Source: Synechococcus sp. ROS8604
GTDB taxonomy: Bacteria > Cyanobacteriota > Cyanobacteriia > PCC-6307 > Cyanobiaceae
Assembly (NCBI RefSeq): GCF_014279655.1
Contig: NZ_CP047946.1
Coordinates: forward strand, 682,001 to 746,000
Reading direction: 5' to 3'
DNA: 64,000 nt
Shown here: positions 27,038-36,062 of the stretch, in pieces
Layout of the letters: each line of letters opens with the position of its first letter
How positions within the stretch are numbered: position 1 is the first letter of the stretch
Notes under the pieces: generated by a model
The model's input: only the letters and a program-made list of their open reading frames with translations
Databases searched by the model: none
What the model was told of the DNA's origin: nothing
Program-made: the position numbers and the translations under genes

Positions 27038-27291
27038 AGGAAAGCCAGGTACAGCAAAGTGACAAGGATGAATGGCGCGATCATGTGCTTCAGGAGATTG
27101 TAGATTTTTTAAGTAAGAACAAAGAAGAGATCCATGGGCGTTATCTCGATCAACGAAGTGGCAAGCTTCCACGAGATTTCATTGAAGAGAAAGGCTTGAT
27201 GGATTTTGAATTGGCGATCACATTTCTAGAGGATAAGCCCAAGGGAATGGGGTTAGGTCTTGGCTTTTTCAAGGCGACTCTGATTCGCTGA
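27034..27291 (+). CDS. hypothetical protein coupled to the ABC relic
   Basis: 85 residues from a GTG at 27034 that overlaps the stop of the ABC gene (GTGA). A small charged soluble protein (WRDHVLQEIVDFLSKNKEE, LPRDFIEEKGLMDFELAITF) ending GLGFFKATLIR. No family is recognised. The overlap suggests that it once worked with the transporter. Confidence 0.5.
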   Translation: MKESQVQQSDKDEWRDHVLQEIVDFLSKNKEEIHGRYLDQRSGKLPRDFIEEKGLMDFELAITFLEDKPKGMGLGLGFFKATLIR

Positions 27292-27362
27292 ATGTAAGAA
27301 AACTCTCTTGATTCCTCCAATCAAGACGTTGTGAGATAAATGAGATGCTGTGTGGTTAGGGC

Positions 27363-27764
27363 CTAAAATCCCAAACCGCTAAATAGTTCTTGATGCACAA
27401 CATAGGTGTGGTATAAAGTTGTGCCCGCATTGGGCGAAAGTTCGATGCCATCACTGTTGAAGGCGATGTTGCAAATCAAGTTTCCTTTCCAGGCAATCTT
27501 GTCTTCACTTTGCTCTGATGACCATTCCATTGCAGCGCTGAAATGATCAGGAATGATGGCTCCGATTTTTTCGCAGATGTTTGAAAGCCTGCAGAGGGCA
27601 GGGGGCTTGGCAGGTAGCGATAAACCTTTCCTTAGTATTAATTCGTCAATCACTCCTGTATATCTCACAAATTCGATGAATGCCTGTTCCTGTTCTGTGA
27701 GTGAGGCCTTGGAGAGTGCTTGATCAAAGAGATCGGCCGGAAGGATTGGCCTGGTTTTAATCAT
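27363..27764 (-). CDS. hypothetical cytosolic protein
   Basis: 133 residues, ATG at 27764. Begins IKTRPILPADLFDQALSKAS, then LTEQEQAFIEFVRYTGVIDE; the end contains NAGTTLYHTYVVHQELFSGL. No signal peptide or membrane segment. No family is recognised, but length and codon use look genuine. It lies in the degraded patch with other small genes. Confidence 0.5.
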   Translation of the reverse strand: MIKTRPILPADLFDQALSKASLTEQEQAFIEFVRYTGVIDELILRKGLSLPAKPPALCRLSNICEKIGAIIPDHFSAAMEWSSEQSEDKIAWKGNLICNIAFNSDGIELSPNAGTTLYHTYVVHQELFSGLGF

Positions 27765-27791
27765 TTTGTAGAAACGCTTTGTTGCAGGGAA

Positions 27792-28088
27792 ATGACTGTA
27801 GTGACGAGGGTTGGATTTTTGAATATCTCCCGTGGGTACGCTCTCGTTATTCAGTGCAAAGGGTTGTGTGTCATTGATTGCACGACCAGCAATTGTTTGC
27901 CACAGTACTTGGAAAGGGTCAATTCCATGGGTCTGAGGAAATCACTTAAAAAAGCCATGGTTTATTTGCTTGGCGTTGTCGATGAGTACTGGGCGATGCG
28001 AGAGCCTAGTCAGTACGGCAAAAAGGATCCAGAATGTTCTATCTCTGCTGAGAGTCAGGATTGTGTGAGCAAGAGTGTGCCCCATTGA
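27792..28088 (+). CDS. small hypothetical protein
   Basis: 98 residues from the ATG at 27792 (AGGGA just before it). A second ATG at 27927, preceded by GGAAAGG, would give a 53-residue product starting GLRKSLKKAMVYLLGVVDEY. The shorter form looks more protein-like. Function unknown. Confidence 0.35.
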   Translation: MTVVTRVGFLNISRGYALVIQCKGLCVIDCTTSNCLPQYLERVNSMGLRKSLKKAMVYLLGVVDEYWAMREPSQYGKKDPECSISAESQDCVSKSVPH

Positions 28089-28194
28089 TAGCATTGATAG
28101 CTGATGAGAGAAAATGGTTATGGAGAAAAATATTGTAATTATTGAGCAGTCTTGTGGGGTTAGCGTTATAATCCTGTTGAATTGAGAATTTAAG

Positions 28195-28458
28195 TTGAAT
28201 CAAGCCAGTATCCGCCGATTTATATTTACTTTGATTACGGGCTATTTGGCGATTTTTGGTGTTCAGCAGATCCCCTATGAATTTCCAAATCAATGGGCTG
28301 TGTTGATACCGGTTTTGATCGTTGTTTACATCATCACCGTATGGCTGGATGGAGTTTTCTTTAAGGATGATCAACCTCTTGAAAAGCTTCCTGCTTCCGT
28401 GACAAAGGCTAACAAGAAGAAATCATCTAAAAAGTCGAATGGATTTGGAGACACTTAA
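28195..28458 (+). CDS. small two-helix membrane protein
   Basis: 87 residues, TTG start. Two hydrophobic segments (FIFTLITGYLAIFGV and WAVLIPVLIVVYIITVWL) followed by a cytosolic-type Lys/Ser-rich tail (KANKKKSSKKSNGF). No family name is recognised. It is followed by the convergent rpsD. Confidence 0.55.
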   Translation: MNQASIRRFIFTLITGYLAIFGVQQIPYEFPNQWAVLIPVLIVVYIITVWLDGVFFKDDQPLEKLPASVTKANKKKSSKKSNGFGDT

Positions 28459-28495
28459 AAGATATTTGATTGGCTTGAAAGGTGTGTGTGGGCAC

Positions 28496-28532
28496 AAAAA
28501 AACCTGCTGGCTTGATCTCCAAGGCCAACAGG
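28496..28532 (-). terminator. intrinsic terminator of rpsD
   Basis: On the minus strand CCTGTTGGC pairs with GCCAGCAGG (one G-T pair) around a 12-base loop, followed by seven T. It lies 50 bases after the rpsD stop. Confidence 0.75.
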
Positions 28533-28581
28533 AATAGGCATGGATTGAGAACAGTCCCAGATCGAAACCTGGGCTTGAACA

Positions 28582-29190
28582 TCAGACTTTTCTGGAGTAG
28601 TACTCAACCACTAGCAGTTCGTTGATCTCAAGGGCCACCCATTCGCGCTCAGCGCGGCCAACCACTTTCGCGCTCAGCTTTGGTTTGTCGAGTTCAAGGT
28701 GGGGAGGCACGTTGGCCAATCCTGGGAATTGAAGATTCGCTTCAGCGAGCAATTTGCTGCACTTGCGTTCGCGAATGGCGATCACATCACCAGCCTTGCA
28801 CTGATAACTAGCGATATCAGTGACCCGTCCATTCACGGTGACGTGGCCATGATTCACCAATTGGCGTGCTCCGGGCACGGTTGGGCCAAATCCAATGCGG
28901 AAACAAACATTGTCGAGACGGTTCTCGAGCAGTTTGAGCAGGTTGGTTCCTGTTGAACCTTCCTGAGCACGCGCTTTCTTCACGTAGCGCACAAGTTGAC
29001 GTTCGGAAACGCCGTAATTGAAGCGAAGCTTTTGCTTCTCTTCTAAGCGGATTGCGTATTCGGAGCGCTTGCGACGGGCTTGGCCGTGCTGACCGGGTGG
29101 ATAGGACCGTTTTGCGGCCTTCCGGGTGAGACCAGGGAGGTCTCCCAAGCGCCGCGTGATCCTCAGGCGAGGGCCGCGGTATCTGGACAT
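28582..29190 (-). CDS. rpsD: 30S ribosomal protein S4
   Basis: 202 residues from the ATG at 29190, the normal start ([20 protein letters not shown]); the frame is open 30 codons further but that part is unrelated to S4. The S4 RNA-binding domain shows [28 protein letters not shown] and PSYQ-type residues (ASYQCKAGD). A primary 16S rRNA binder that nucleates 30S assembly; in many bacteria it also represses its own operon. Here it stands alone. Confidence 0.97.
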   Translation of the reverse strand: MSRYRGPRLRITRRLGDLPGLTRKAAKRSYPPGQHGQARRKRSEYAIRLEEKQKLRFNYGVSERQLVRYVKKARAQEGSTGTNLLKLLENRLDNVCFRIGFGPTVPGARQLVNHGHVTVNGRVTDIASYQCKAGDVIAIRERKCSKLLAEANLQFPGLANVPPHLELDKPKLSAKVVGRAEREWVALEINELLVVEYYSRKV

Positions 29191-29372
29191 AGGTCGATTG
29201 AGATCGGTAGTGGGTTGTTCGTGTCGACTCTGTCCATAATCACCGATTGCATACGGTGCGAGACGATCGACAAGAACCATTTAATATACCCCTAGACTGG
29301 CCTTGCTTCAAAAAAGCGTTTCTCTCAGGAGTCCATACAAATTTTGGATTCCATGAATAAATATTTTTTATT

Positions 29373-30257
29373 GTGAAAGCTAACCAATCCTCGTCGGCTC
29401 TTACTGGTTTCCTTCTCCGTTTTGTTGGCCTGCAATTTGTTGCTCTTATTTTAGCACTAGTTTTAATTGTCTCGGGGTATACCTTGGTGACAAGAACCTA
29501 CGTTCGCTTTCAGGCTTCGCAGGTGATGGACGTTATGTTGGCTGTTCGTGAATATACTTCTAGGAAAATTAATCCATTGATTGCCCCTATCAATGACACT
29601 TCTGATGAGGCATTTATTCCTGAAGCTGTTCCAAGTTATTCTGCTACGAAGGTATTCGAATATCTAAGATTGAATAATGCATATTCTGATTTCCAATATC
29701 GAGAAGCTGCACTCAATCCAACAAGTCCCTCGGATCGCGCGAGTGCTACTGAAGCGGAAATTATTGGTCGGTTTGAAGGCAACCCTCGTTTAAGAGAGAT
29801 TAGCGGTATTTTAAATGATAATAGTGATCATAATCAATATTTTCTCGCCAAGCCCATTCGGCTTTCAAAAGAAAGTTGTTTGGTCTGTCACTCAACACCC
29901 GATAGAGCTCCTAAAAGCCAACTTATAGCCTATGGAGATAAGAATGGATTTGGATGGAAGCTGGGTGATGTTGTTGGTGCTCAGATCGTGTCAATTCCGA
30001 TTGATTCCGGTTTGCCGTCTCCAGCGCGTTTTGTCCTTCTGCTTGTTTTAGCTGTTGGACTTATGTCTTTGGCTGTGGTTGTGGTGGGTCAACGCTTTTT
30101 TGAAGCTCTTATTGCTCGTCCACTAAGACAAGTCTTGCGACTTGTGAGTGATGAGTCTTGTGGGGCCGATGAAGATTCAAGGCATCTGCATCAACGTCAA
30201 GATGAGTTTGGTAAGTTGTCTCGATGGATTTCCAGCCTTCGTGATTCCTTGAAGTGA
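29373..30257 (+). CDS. membrane sensor with DUF3365 (Tll0287-like) haem domain
   Basis: 294 residues, GTG start. One N-terminal membrane helix (about 14-40), an extracytoplasmic domain (about 45-215) carrying a single c-type haem motif CLVCHS (around 170), a second helix (about 222-245) and a short HAMP-like cytosolic tail (RPLRQVLRLV, then EFGKLSRWISSLRDSL). DUF3365 domains with CxxCH bind haem and are thought to sense redox state or gas. No kinase or output domain follows, so a partner would be needed. The gene is convergent with the ligand-gated channel homologue, 48 bases apart. Confidence 0.75.
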   Translation: MKANQSSSALTGFLLRFVGLQFVALILALVLIVSGYTLVTRTYVRFQASQVMDVMLAVREYTSRKINPLIAPINDTSDEAFIPEAVPSYSATKVFEYLRLNNAYSDFQYREAALNPTSPSDRASATEAEIIGRFEGNPRLREISGILNDNSDHNQYFLAKPIRLSKESCLVCHSTPDRAPKSQLIAYGDKNGFGWKLGDVVGAQIVSIPIDSGLPSPARFVLLLVLAVGLMSLAVVVVGQRFFEALIARPLRQVLRLVSDESCGADEDSRHLHQRQDEFGKLSRWISSLRDSLK

Positions 30258-30305
30258 GCCTTAAGATTCTTTGTATAGGATCAATTGGCTTCTTGCCTTT
30301 TCTTT

Positions 30306-31463
30306 TTAACTTAGCGCAATCCAAGCAAAAAGACCTTGAGATGCTATGAAGGTTGCTGGAAGGAAGATTTCCATGATTCTTTCGAGTGTTGGAACGCGTT
30401 CTGAGCCTTCTTTTGCAATTGTTTGTGAGATGTAATAAGCGATGAAGACTTCTGAAATCATAAACACGAATAGAAAGATTGTATAAGTATCGCCTAGGGT
30501 TAGATACGGGACTCTTGGTACTGAACTTGTGATAATGATTTGGTAAGCAAGAGTTGTAAACAGCAGTCCGGAAATGAATGCCAGTCTGTCCGCAAATGCC
30601 TCTAAAGGGATGGCTAGGAAAAAGATACTTGTGAAGGTGAGAATCCCTAGTGGTAGGAATATTTTGTAGATAAAGTGGCCTGACCGTCTTGAGATTGTTA
30701 TCGTCGCTGATAATCTTGAGAATTCGTTGCTTCCTTGCTCAGGGTCGTCATGGTTGCGAATTATATAATCTAAATTTTTAATTTTCCATTCTGGAAGCTT
30801 GGAGTTTTTGCTTAGGCTTACGACATCTCCAAGTTCGACTAGCTTGATTACATTCTTGTCCCAGCTAAAGGACTGTACATATAAGTGCAGGAGTTGCTGG
30901 TCAAAGGGGAATTTTTCGAGTCTAAATTCTGAGCCAAGTCCTTCCTCAAAACGCGCTTTCCTTTCAACTGCTCCACTGCGATGCAGCGTGATGGTTTGAG
31001 TTTGGTAAAAGGCTTCGCTGACGCGATTTGTAAATTCAAGCTGAGGAACCCAATGGGATCCCATCCAGTCCTCCGCAGCGGATTTGAACAGAACGAGCTC
31101 ATCTTCATCCTCCGGAAGATCGCTGATGATGCGTGGATCGCACCATGTGGAAGTCAGTAATCCATCAAGCTGAAAATTATTGTGTGTATCGGAGATTGAA
31201 GGCAATTCATTGATGTGGATGCTGACTCCCACAGGAATGGGTTTGAGCTTTGAGATTGGTTGCGGCGGCGCCAATGGATGAGTGGGTAAAAGCTCTTTCT
31301 CTGGGCAGCCGTATTCGGAAATATTGAGCTGAGATAAATCTTTGATTCTATTCGCTTGTCCAGGGATATATTCAACTGCACCTGATGGAGAATGGACTCC
31401 TATCCATAGACAGAAGGATATCAATGCTGCAAAAAATGCACCAATTTGCTTTCTTCGTGCCAC
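30306..31463 (-). CDS. pentameric ligand-gated ion channel homologue (GLIC-type, Cys-loop superfamily)
   Basis: 385 residues. Signal peptide (about 1-30), then a beta-sandwich ligand domain (about 75-260) with VSIHINELPSISDTHNNF, the Trp-containing TSTWCDPR, WVPQLEF and the hallmark Pro-loop FPFDQQLLHLY at 185-195. As in other prokaryotic members, the flanking disulfide cysteines are absent. Four membrane helices follow (about 266-285, 291-313, 324-346, 363-384). The M2 region RLAFISGLLFTTLAYQIIIT followed by SSVPRVPYLT lines up well with the pore helix of GLIC. It should form a homopentameric plasma-membrane channel opened by a ligand or protons. Ligand and ion selectivity cannot be read from sequence. 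Confidence 0.88.
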   Translation of the reverse strand: MARRKQIGAFFAALISFCLWIGVHSPSGAVEYIPGQANRIKDLSQLNISEYGCPEKELLPTHPLAPPQPISKLKPIPVGVSIHINELPSISDTHNNFQLDGLLTSTWCDPRIISDLPEDEDELVLFKSAAEDWMGSHWVPQLEFTNRVSEAFYQTQTITLHRSGAVERKARFEEGLGSEFRLEKFPFDQQLLHLYVQSFSWDKNVIKLVELGDVVSLSKNSKLPEWKIKNLDYIIRNHDDPEQGSNEFSRLSATITISRRSGHFIYKIFLPLGILTFTSIFFLAIPLEAFADRLAFISGLLFTTLAYQIIITSSVPRVPYLTLGDTYTIFLFVFMISEVFIAYYISQTIAKEGSERVPTLERIMEIFLPATFIASQGLFAWIALS

Positions 31464-31568
31464 GTATAAAAAGCACTACAGGATTTTGAAACGATAATCC
31501 CTGATTGGGGGGCAAAATATTTTGCGTTTAAGCACACCTCGTTAAGATGTAAGCATCTATTTGGTCTG

Positions 31569-31802
31569 TTGGCCGTGATCGAGACATGGATCAGCCGGTT
31601 GATGCTCGGCTTGATCGGCATCTATCGCACTTGGATTTCACCCTTGATCGGCCCTCGGTGTCGGTTTATCCCAACCTGTAGTGCTTACGGGATCGAGGCG
31701 ATTCAGCGCCATGGCCCTTGGCGTGGTGGTTGGTTAACCCTGCGTCGTTTGCTGCGCTGCCATCCCTTTACTCCCTGCGGCTGTGACCCCGTCCCCGATT
31801 GA
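31569..31802 (+). CDS. yidD: membrane protein insertion efficiency factor YidD
   Basis: 77 residues. The YidD signature is complete: [20 protein letters not shown], then [18 protein letters not shown] and [12 protein letters not shown]. It is a membrane-associated helper of YidC in inserting inner-membrane proteins. Start is TTG at 31569 or GTG at 31575. Its 3' end overlaps the next gene by 20 bases. Confidence 0.92.
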   Translation: MAVIETWISRLMLGLIGIYRTWISPLIGPRCRFIPTCSAYGIEAIQRHGPWRGGWLTLRRLLRCHPFTPCGCDPVPD

Positions 31803-32091
31803 TTCACGGCGATTGTTGCTCTTTAGCAGGGCTGGTTGTTGTCTCTGTGAGGGGCTCGAACAGCGCTTGCGAGATCTCAATCTTGAGCAAGATGTTCATC
31901 CCCTACAGCTTGAGGTGGTGGATATTGATTCACCCGAATGTCCAGTGTCATTGCGCGCGCGTTATGACCTCGAGGTTCCCGTTTTGGTCTTGGACGACAC
32001 GGAGCTCCCTCGCGTTTCCCCCAGATTGAGTGGGGATGGATTGCGCAATTGGTTGCAGCGGGTCTGTTCCACTGGGACAGGTTCGGATTAG
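31783..32091 (+). CDS. glutaredoxin-like thioredoxin-fold protein
   Basis: 102 residues, GTG start inside the end of yidD. The redox centre is [12 protein letters not shown] (CxxC near residue 19), followed by the cis-Pro segment [20 protein letters not shown]. It belongs to the glutaredoxin-like DUF836 group found next to yidD or murE in cyanobacteria. Probable role in thiol-disulfide exchange; partner unknown. Confidence 0.78.
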   Translation: MTPSPIDSRRLLLFSRAGCCLCEGLEQRLRDLNLEQDVHPLQLEVVDIDSPECPVSLRARYDLEVPVLVLDDTELPRVSPRLSGDGLRNWLQRVCSTGTGSD

Positions 32092-32116
32092 AAAACCCTC
32101 CTGTGGTGCCCCAGCG

Positions 32117-33640
32117 ATGACCCAGACACTCCATGCTTTGCTCCATTCGGTGGGTTTGCCTGTCCCCCAGGGCTCGGTCGATGTCGTGATCGAATCGATC
32201 ACCTGTGATTCACGTGGCGTAGGGCCTGGGAGTTTGTTCATCGGTCTTCCCGGCGGAAGGGTGGATGGAGGCAGCTTTTGGCCTAATGCTCTCGCTGATG
32301 GTGCTGCCGCTGTACTGATTGGCTCAGCTGCCGCTGCTGCTAAGCCTCCTGAACACAGCGACGCTGTGGTGGTGGTGCCTGATCCAGTTGCTCTCTGGGC
32401 TGGTGAGCTGGCAGCAGCTTTTTGGAATTACCCCAGTGATCGCATCGGCTTGATTGGGGTTACGGGCACCAATGGCAAAACCACCACGACGCATTTGATT
32501 GAACATTTGAGTTCGGCCTGTGGGCGTCCTTCTGCTCTGTTTGGAACCCTTCTGAATCGCTGGCCTGGCCATAGCGTGACCGCAACGCACACCACCGCTG
32601 TGGCTGATCGGCTGCAGGCTCAGCTCGCTGAGGCCTGTGCCGCTGGCGCTGAGATCACGGCCATGGAGGTGAGTTCCCACGCCCTTGATCAGCATCGGGT
32701 GGCTGGATGCCGCTTCTCTGGTGCTGTGTTCACCAATCTCACTCAGGACCATCTCGATTATCACGAGACGATGGCGTCTTATTTTGAAGCCAAAGCTCGC
32801 CTGTTTGCCACACCGCTTGCCCCACCTCTGGTCGCTGATCGTGGGGCTCAATTTGTCGTGAATGTGGACGACCCTTGGGGAAAACAACTAGCGGAGCGGT
32901 TGGGCGATCGTTGTTGGCGGAGTTCGTTATCCGAGGGCTCAGTTTCTGCAGAATTGACGATGTCTGATTTGGTGATGGGCTCGTCTGGGGTTGAAGGCCG
33001 CCTGTTGAGTCCGGTTGGTGAGGGCTCGTTTCACTCTCCACTGCTGGGTCGATTCAATGTGATGAATCTGTTGCAGGCCGTAGGGGTCTTGCTTCAGCAA
33101 GGTCTCCCTTTGGAGCCGCTCCTTGAAGCCATCAGCACATTCGGGGGCGTTCCTGGTCGGATGGAACGGGTTGTTGTGACCTCAAAGGGGGGAGCGCTGC
33201 CCACGGTCTTGGTGGATTACGCCCATACGCCAGATGGATTACGCAGCGCTTTGAAGGCCTGTCGCCCTTTCGCGGACGGCAAACTGATTTGTGTGTTTGG
33301 TTGCGGCGGTGATAGGGATCGTGGCAAGCGTCCGCAGATGGCTGCGATTGCGTCAGAGCTTGCTGATGGTGTGGTGGTGACTTCTGATAATCCACGCACA
33401 GAAAATCCTCAACAAATCCTGGATGATGTTGTGAGTGGAATTCCTAATGGAACTGCGTTAACGGTGACCCTGGATCGAGCTGAAGCCATTGCGGAAGCGA
33501 TTCAGAATGCTGGCTCACAAGACCTTGTTCTCATTGCTGGTAAAGGTCATGAGGATTATCAAATTCTGGGTACCGAAAAAATTCATTTTGATGACCGTGA
33601 ACAGGCTTTAAAAGCCCTGCAAGATAAATTGAGCTCTTAA
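32117..33640 (+). CDS. murE: UDP-MurNAc-L-Ala-D-Glu:meso-diaminopimelate ligase
   Basis: 507 residues from the ATG at 32117. The Mur ligase P-loop [14 protein letters not shown] is at about 114-127, [11 protein letters not shown] and [15 protein letters not shown] follow, and the C-terminal domain has DYAHTPDGL and [14 protein letters not shown]. The specificity motif DNPR (about 424-427) marks meso-diaminopimelate as the substrate, as expected for a Gram-negative wall. Adds the third residue to the peptidoglycan stem. It follows the glutaredoxin-like gene by 25 bases. Confidence 0.96.
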   Translation: MTQTLHALLHSVGLPVPQGSVDVVIESITCDSRGVGPGSLFIGLPGGRVDGGSFWPNALADGAAAVLIGSAAAAAKPPEHSDAVVVVPDPVALWAGELAAAFWNYPSDRIGLIGVTGTNGKTTTTHLIEHLSSACGRPSALFGTLLNRWPGHSVTATHTTAVADRLQAQLAEACAAGAEITAMEVSSHALDQHRVAGCRFSGAVFTNLTQDHLDYHETMASYFEAKARLFATPLAPPLVADRGAQFVVNVDDPWGKQLAERLGDRCWRSSLSEGSVSAELTMSDLVMGSSGVEGRLLSPVGEGSFHSPLLGRFNVMNLLQAVGVLLQQGLPLEPLLEAISTFGGVPGRMERVVVTSKGGALPTVLVDYAHTPDGLRSALKACRPFADGKLICVFGCGGDRDRGKRPQMAAIASELADGVVVTSDNPRTENPQQILDDVVSGIPNGTALTVTLDRAEAIAEAIQNAGSQDLVLIAGKGHEDYQILGTEKIHFDDREQALKALQDKLSS

Positions 33641-33658
33641 ACGTCTATTCTTAAACTT

Positions 33659-34804
33659 CTAACTTGGGTAGTAGTAAAAAGCTGCTCCGAAAATCGAAAA
33701 CATTCCTAGGAGCAAAACACCTTCCAGCCAATTTGATTTTGCGTCCATATTGACAAGGTTCACAATTAAGACGCTAAAGATGAGTGCGATGACTTCGAAG
33801 GCTGTGAAGTCAAGATTCATGGGCTGACCGATCACAGATCCAATCATGATCAGTGCTGGCGCGATTAGTAGGGCAACAAGCAAGCTGGATCCCATCGCTA
33901 AAGAAATGGGGAGATCCATTTGATTTTTTAAGGCCCCTTTAACGGCAGGCACATACTCTGAAAACCCCCCAATGATCGGAATGATGATGATTCCGGTGAA
34001 TAGGGCGCTGAAACCGAGCTGTTCTGTGGCAGGCTCTAAAAAATGAACAAAGCTTTCAGATTGATAAGCCAAGCACGCCGTGCTAAGAATTAATTGAATA
34101 ATCCAAGGTCCTAAGTTTATTTTTTTTACTGCATCTTGAGGCGAGTCAGCGTCATCGCTTTGGATGTAGTTGGGGTCAAATAGATGGCTGTGGGTTGCGA
34201 GTGAGAATGTTAGCGTTAAGAAGTAAATAACAATAAGGATCGCCGCGACAGTCATTGATAGGCCATGAATTGCGATGGGATCATCGATTCCTGATGTGCT
34301 GATGAGGGATGCAGGTAGGGCCATCGCCATGACAGCTAAGGTCATAGCCGCACCGTTGGTGCGAACCATGGTTTCCTGAAAACTTTGTTCGCTGTATTTC
34401 AAACCACCTACAAGCATCGCCACGCCCGTAACGAGAAGTAGATCGGAGAGAATCGCTCCAGTAATACTCGCTTTGACAACATCGATAAGGCCCAACCTTA
34501 GAGCCGATAGGGCAATAATAAATTCAGCACAATTGCCAAACACTGCGGTGCAGATGGCTCCAATCGTTGCTCCGCTATGTTCTGCAATCTCTTCCGTTGC
34601 ATCGCTAAGCAACAGGGCGATCGGAATGATGCCTGTCGCTGAAACAATGAAACAAAGCAGAGTTGGCCAACCCTGCATCGAGGCCAGCTGTGTTAGCCCC
34701 AGCATGAGTAGCGCTGGAATCAGCTTCCAGCGTCCGGATTGGACGAAGGAGGATATCAAGCTTTGGGGTATGAGTTCGTCGACTTTATGAAGGGCTGAGC
34801 GCAT
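33659..34804 (-). CDS. Ca2+/H+ antiporter (CAX/ChaA family)
   Basis: 381 residues with about eleven membrane helices. The first alpha repeat carries GAICTAVFGNCAEFIIALSA and the second GGFSEYVPAVKGALKNQMDL, the two acidic motifs that bind the cation in the CAX family. A polar acidic loop (about 220-235, SDDADSPQD) separates the halves, as usual. It should export Ca2+ in exchange for protons. It lies 49 bases after the periplasmic binding protein gene on the same strand, so the two probably share a transcript. Confidence 0.88.
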   Translation of the reverse strand: MRSALHKVDELIPQSLISSFVQSGRWKLIPALLMLGLTQLASMQGWPTLLCFIVSATGIIPIALLLSDATEEIAEHSGATIGAICTAVFGNCAEFIIALSALRLGLIDVVKASITGAILSDLLLVTGVAMLVGGLKYSEQSFQETMVRTNGAAMTLAVMAMALPASLISTSGIDDPIAIHGLSMTVAAILIVIYFLTLTFSLATHSHLFDPNYIQSDDADSPQDAVKKINLGPWIIQLILSTACLAYQSESFVHFLEPATEQLGFSALFTGIIIIPIIGGFSEYVPAVKGALKNQMDLPISLAMGSSLLVALLIAPALIMIGSVIGQPMNLDFTAFEVIALIFSVLIVNLVNMDAKSNWLEGVLLLGMFSIFGAAFYYYPS

Positions 34805-34853
34805 GTATTGTTTGATGTTGGAATGGGGTTGAGATCCTTGCTACGGCAGAAGT

Positions 34854-36062
34854 TTAGGGCTCCCATTGTTGTGCTCCAAAAAATGTGAGCTCAACGTAAT
34901 TGCTAGCTTGGTTGTTATTGCTTGATAAGTCTAGCTGAAATCCTCCCAAGTCTACTTTTTTAATCGACTTAAGGCTTGTGAGGAGAGTTTCTTTTGTGAG
35001 TGGCCCTTGGACATTTTTGATCCCTTCTGTGATTAATTTGGCTGCCATAAATCCTTCCAGGCTTGTGAAGCCAAAACGGGCTGAAGGATTGTTTACGCGC
35101 ATGAGGCGTTGATACTCTGCGACAACAGGAATCCAGCGGTCCCAGGGAAAGGGAACGACTTGGCTAACCCCAATGCCATTGGCTTGTCCTACAGGCAGTG
35201 ATTGTTCAAGGGCTCTGGTGCCAACAAAAGACACATTCATGATTTGGGCTTTTGTATCTCGTTTTAGTAACTCTTTGCTTAACGCTGCTGAGCTGACGTA
35301 TGTCGAAATGATGATGATGGCGTTTGGTTGAGTGGATGTTAGGACTTGAAGTGCTGATTGTATTTGTGCAGAGTTCCTTTGAACTGTGGAGATTGCATAT
35401 GGTTTTAGGCCGTGCCTTTTTAGTGCTGATTCTGCAGATTTAAGTCCATCTTTCCCGAAGGCGTCATCTTGATAGATAATGGCTATTTTCTGTCTCGCAT
35501 TTCGAACAAGACTATCCACAATTTTATCGATTTCCATTTGATAGCTGGCCCTTAAATTCACCACCATTTTCAATTCGTTGTCTCGCAGGATTGAAGCGCC
35601 TGTTAGAGGGGCGATGAGGGGGACTTTTCTTTTTTCAATGACGGGAAGGATCTCTTTTGTTGTTGGTGTGCCTACGTACCCAAATAAGGCGAGAAGGTTG
35701 GGGCGGTCCAGCAGGGTTTTCGTGTTTCTGATGGTTTGCTCAGGCTCATACTGGTCGTCGAGGCTAATCAAGCGGATTTTTTTTCCGTTGATTCCTCCCT
35801 GTCGATTCACTTCGTTAAACCATGCTTCCGCTCCAGCTTGATATTTTTTCCCGATTTGAGCTGAAGGTCCGCTCAGTGGTAAGGATTGACCGAGGAGGAT
35901 CGTGCTTTTGCTATCAGAGTATGTTTGGGATTCTTTTTGTTGGGCTGATGTGGAGGCGATCGATAGACTGAGTCCAATTACTATAAGGGTATTTCTATGA
36001 AGAATCGTTGCTATTGGCTTAACCCGTAAAACACTTGTTTGATTCGCTGCTTTTTTTTTCAT
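34854..36062 (-). CDS. stand-alone type I periplasmic binding protein (Leu/Ile/Val-binding type)
   Basis: 402 residues from the ATG at 36062; the frame is open 25 codons further into the antisense of the next gene. A signal region (LIVIGLSLSIASTSAQ) is followed by a Peripla_BP_6 fold: LLGQSLPLSGPSAQIGKKYQ, WFNEVNRQGGINGKKIRLIS, DDQYEPEQTIRNTKTLL and FGYVGTPTTKEILPV. Binds amino acids or similar small ligands. No permease or ATPase gene is near, so it is more likely a receptor than a transporter part. It is divergent from the channel-like gene at 36061: their ATG codons share two bases. Confidence 0.82.
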   Translation of the reverse strand: MKKKAANQTSVLRVKPIATILHRNTLIVIGLSLSIASTSAQQKESQTYSDSKSTILLGQSLPLSGPSAQIGKKYQAGAEAWFNEVNRQGGINGKKIRLISLDDQYEPEQTIRNTKTLLDRPNLLALFGYVGTPTTKEILPVIEKRKVPLIAPLTGASILRDNELKMVVNLRASYQMEIDKIVDSLVRNARQKIAIIYQDDAFGKDGLKSAESALKRHGLKPYAISTVQRNSAQIQSALQVLTSTQPNAIIIISTYVSSAALSKELLKRDTKAQIMNVSFVGTRALEQSLPVGQANGIGVSQVVPFPWDRWIPVVAEYQRLMRVNNPSARFGFTSLEGFMAAKLITEGIKNVQGPLTKETLLTSLKSIKKVDLGGFQLDLSSNNNQASNYVELTFFGAQQWEP

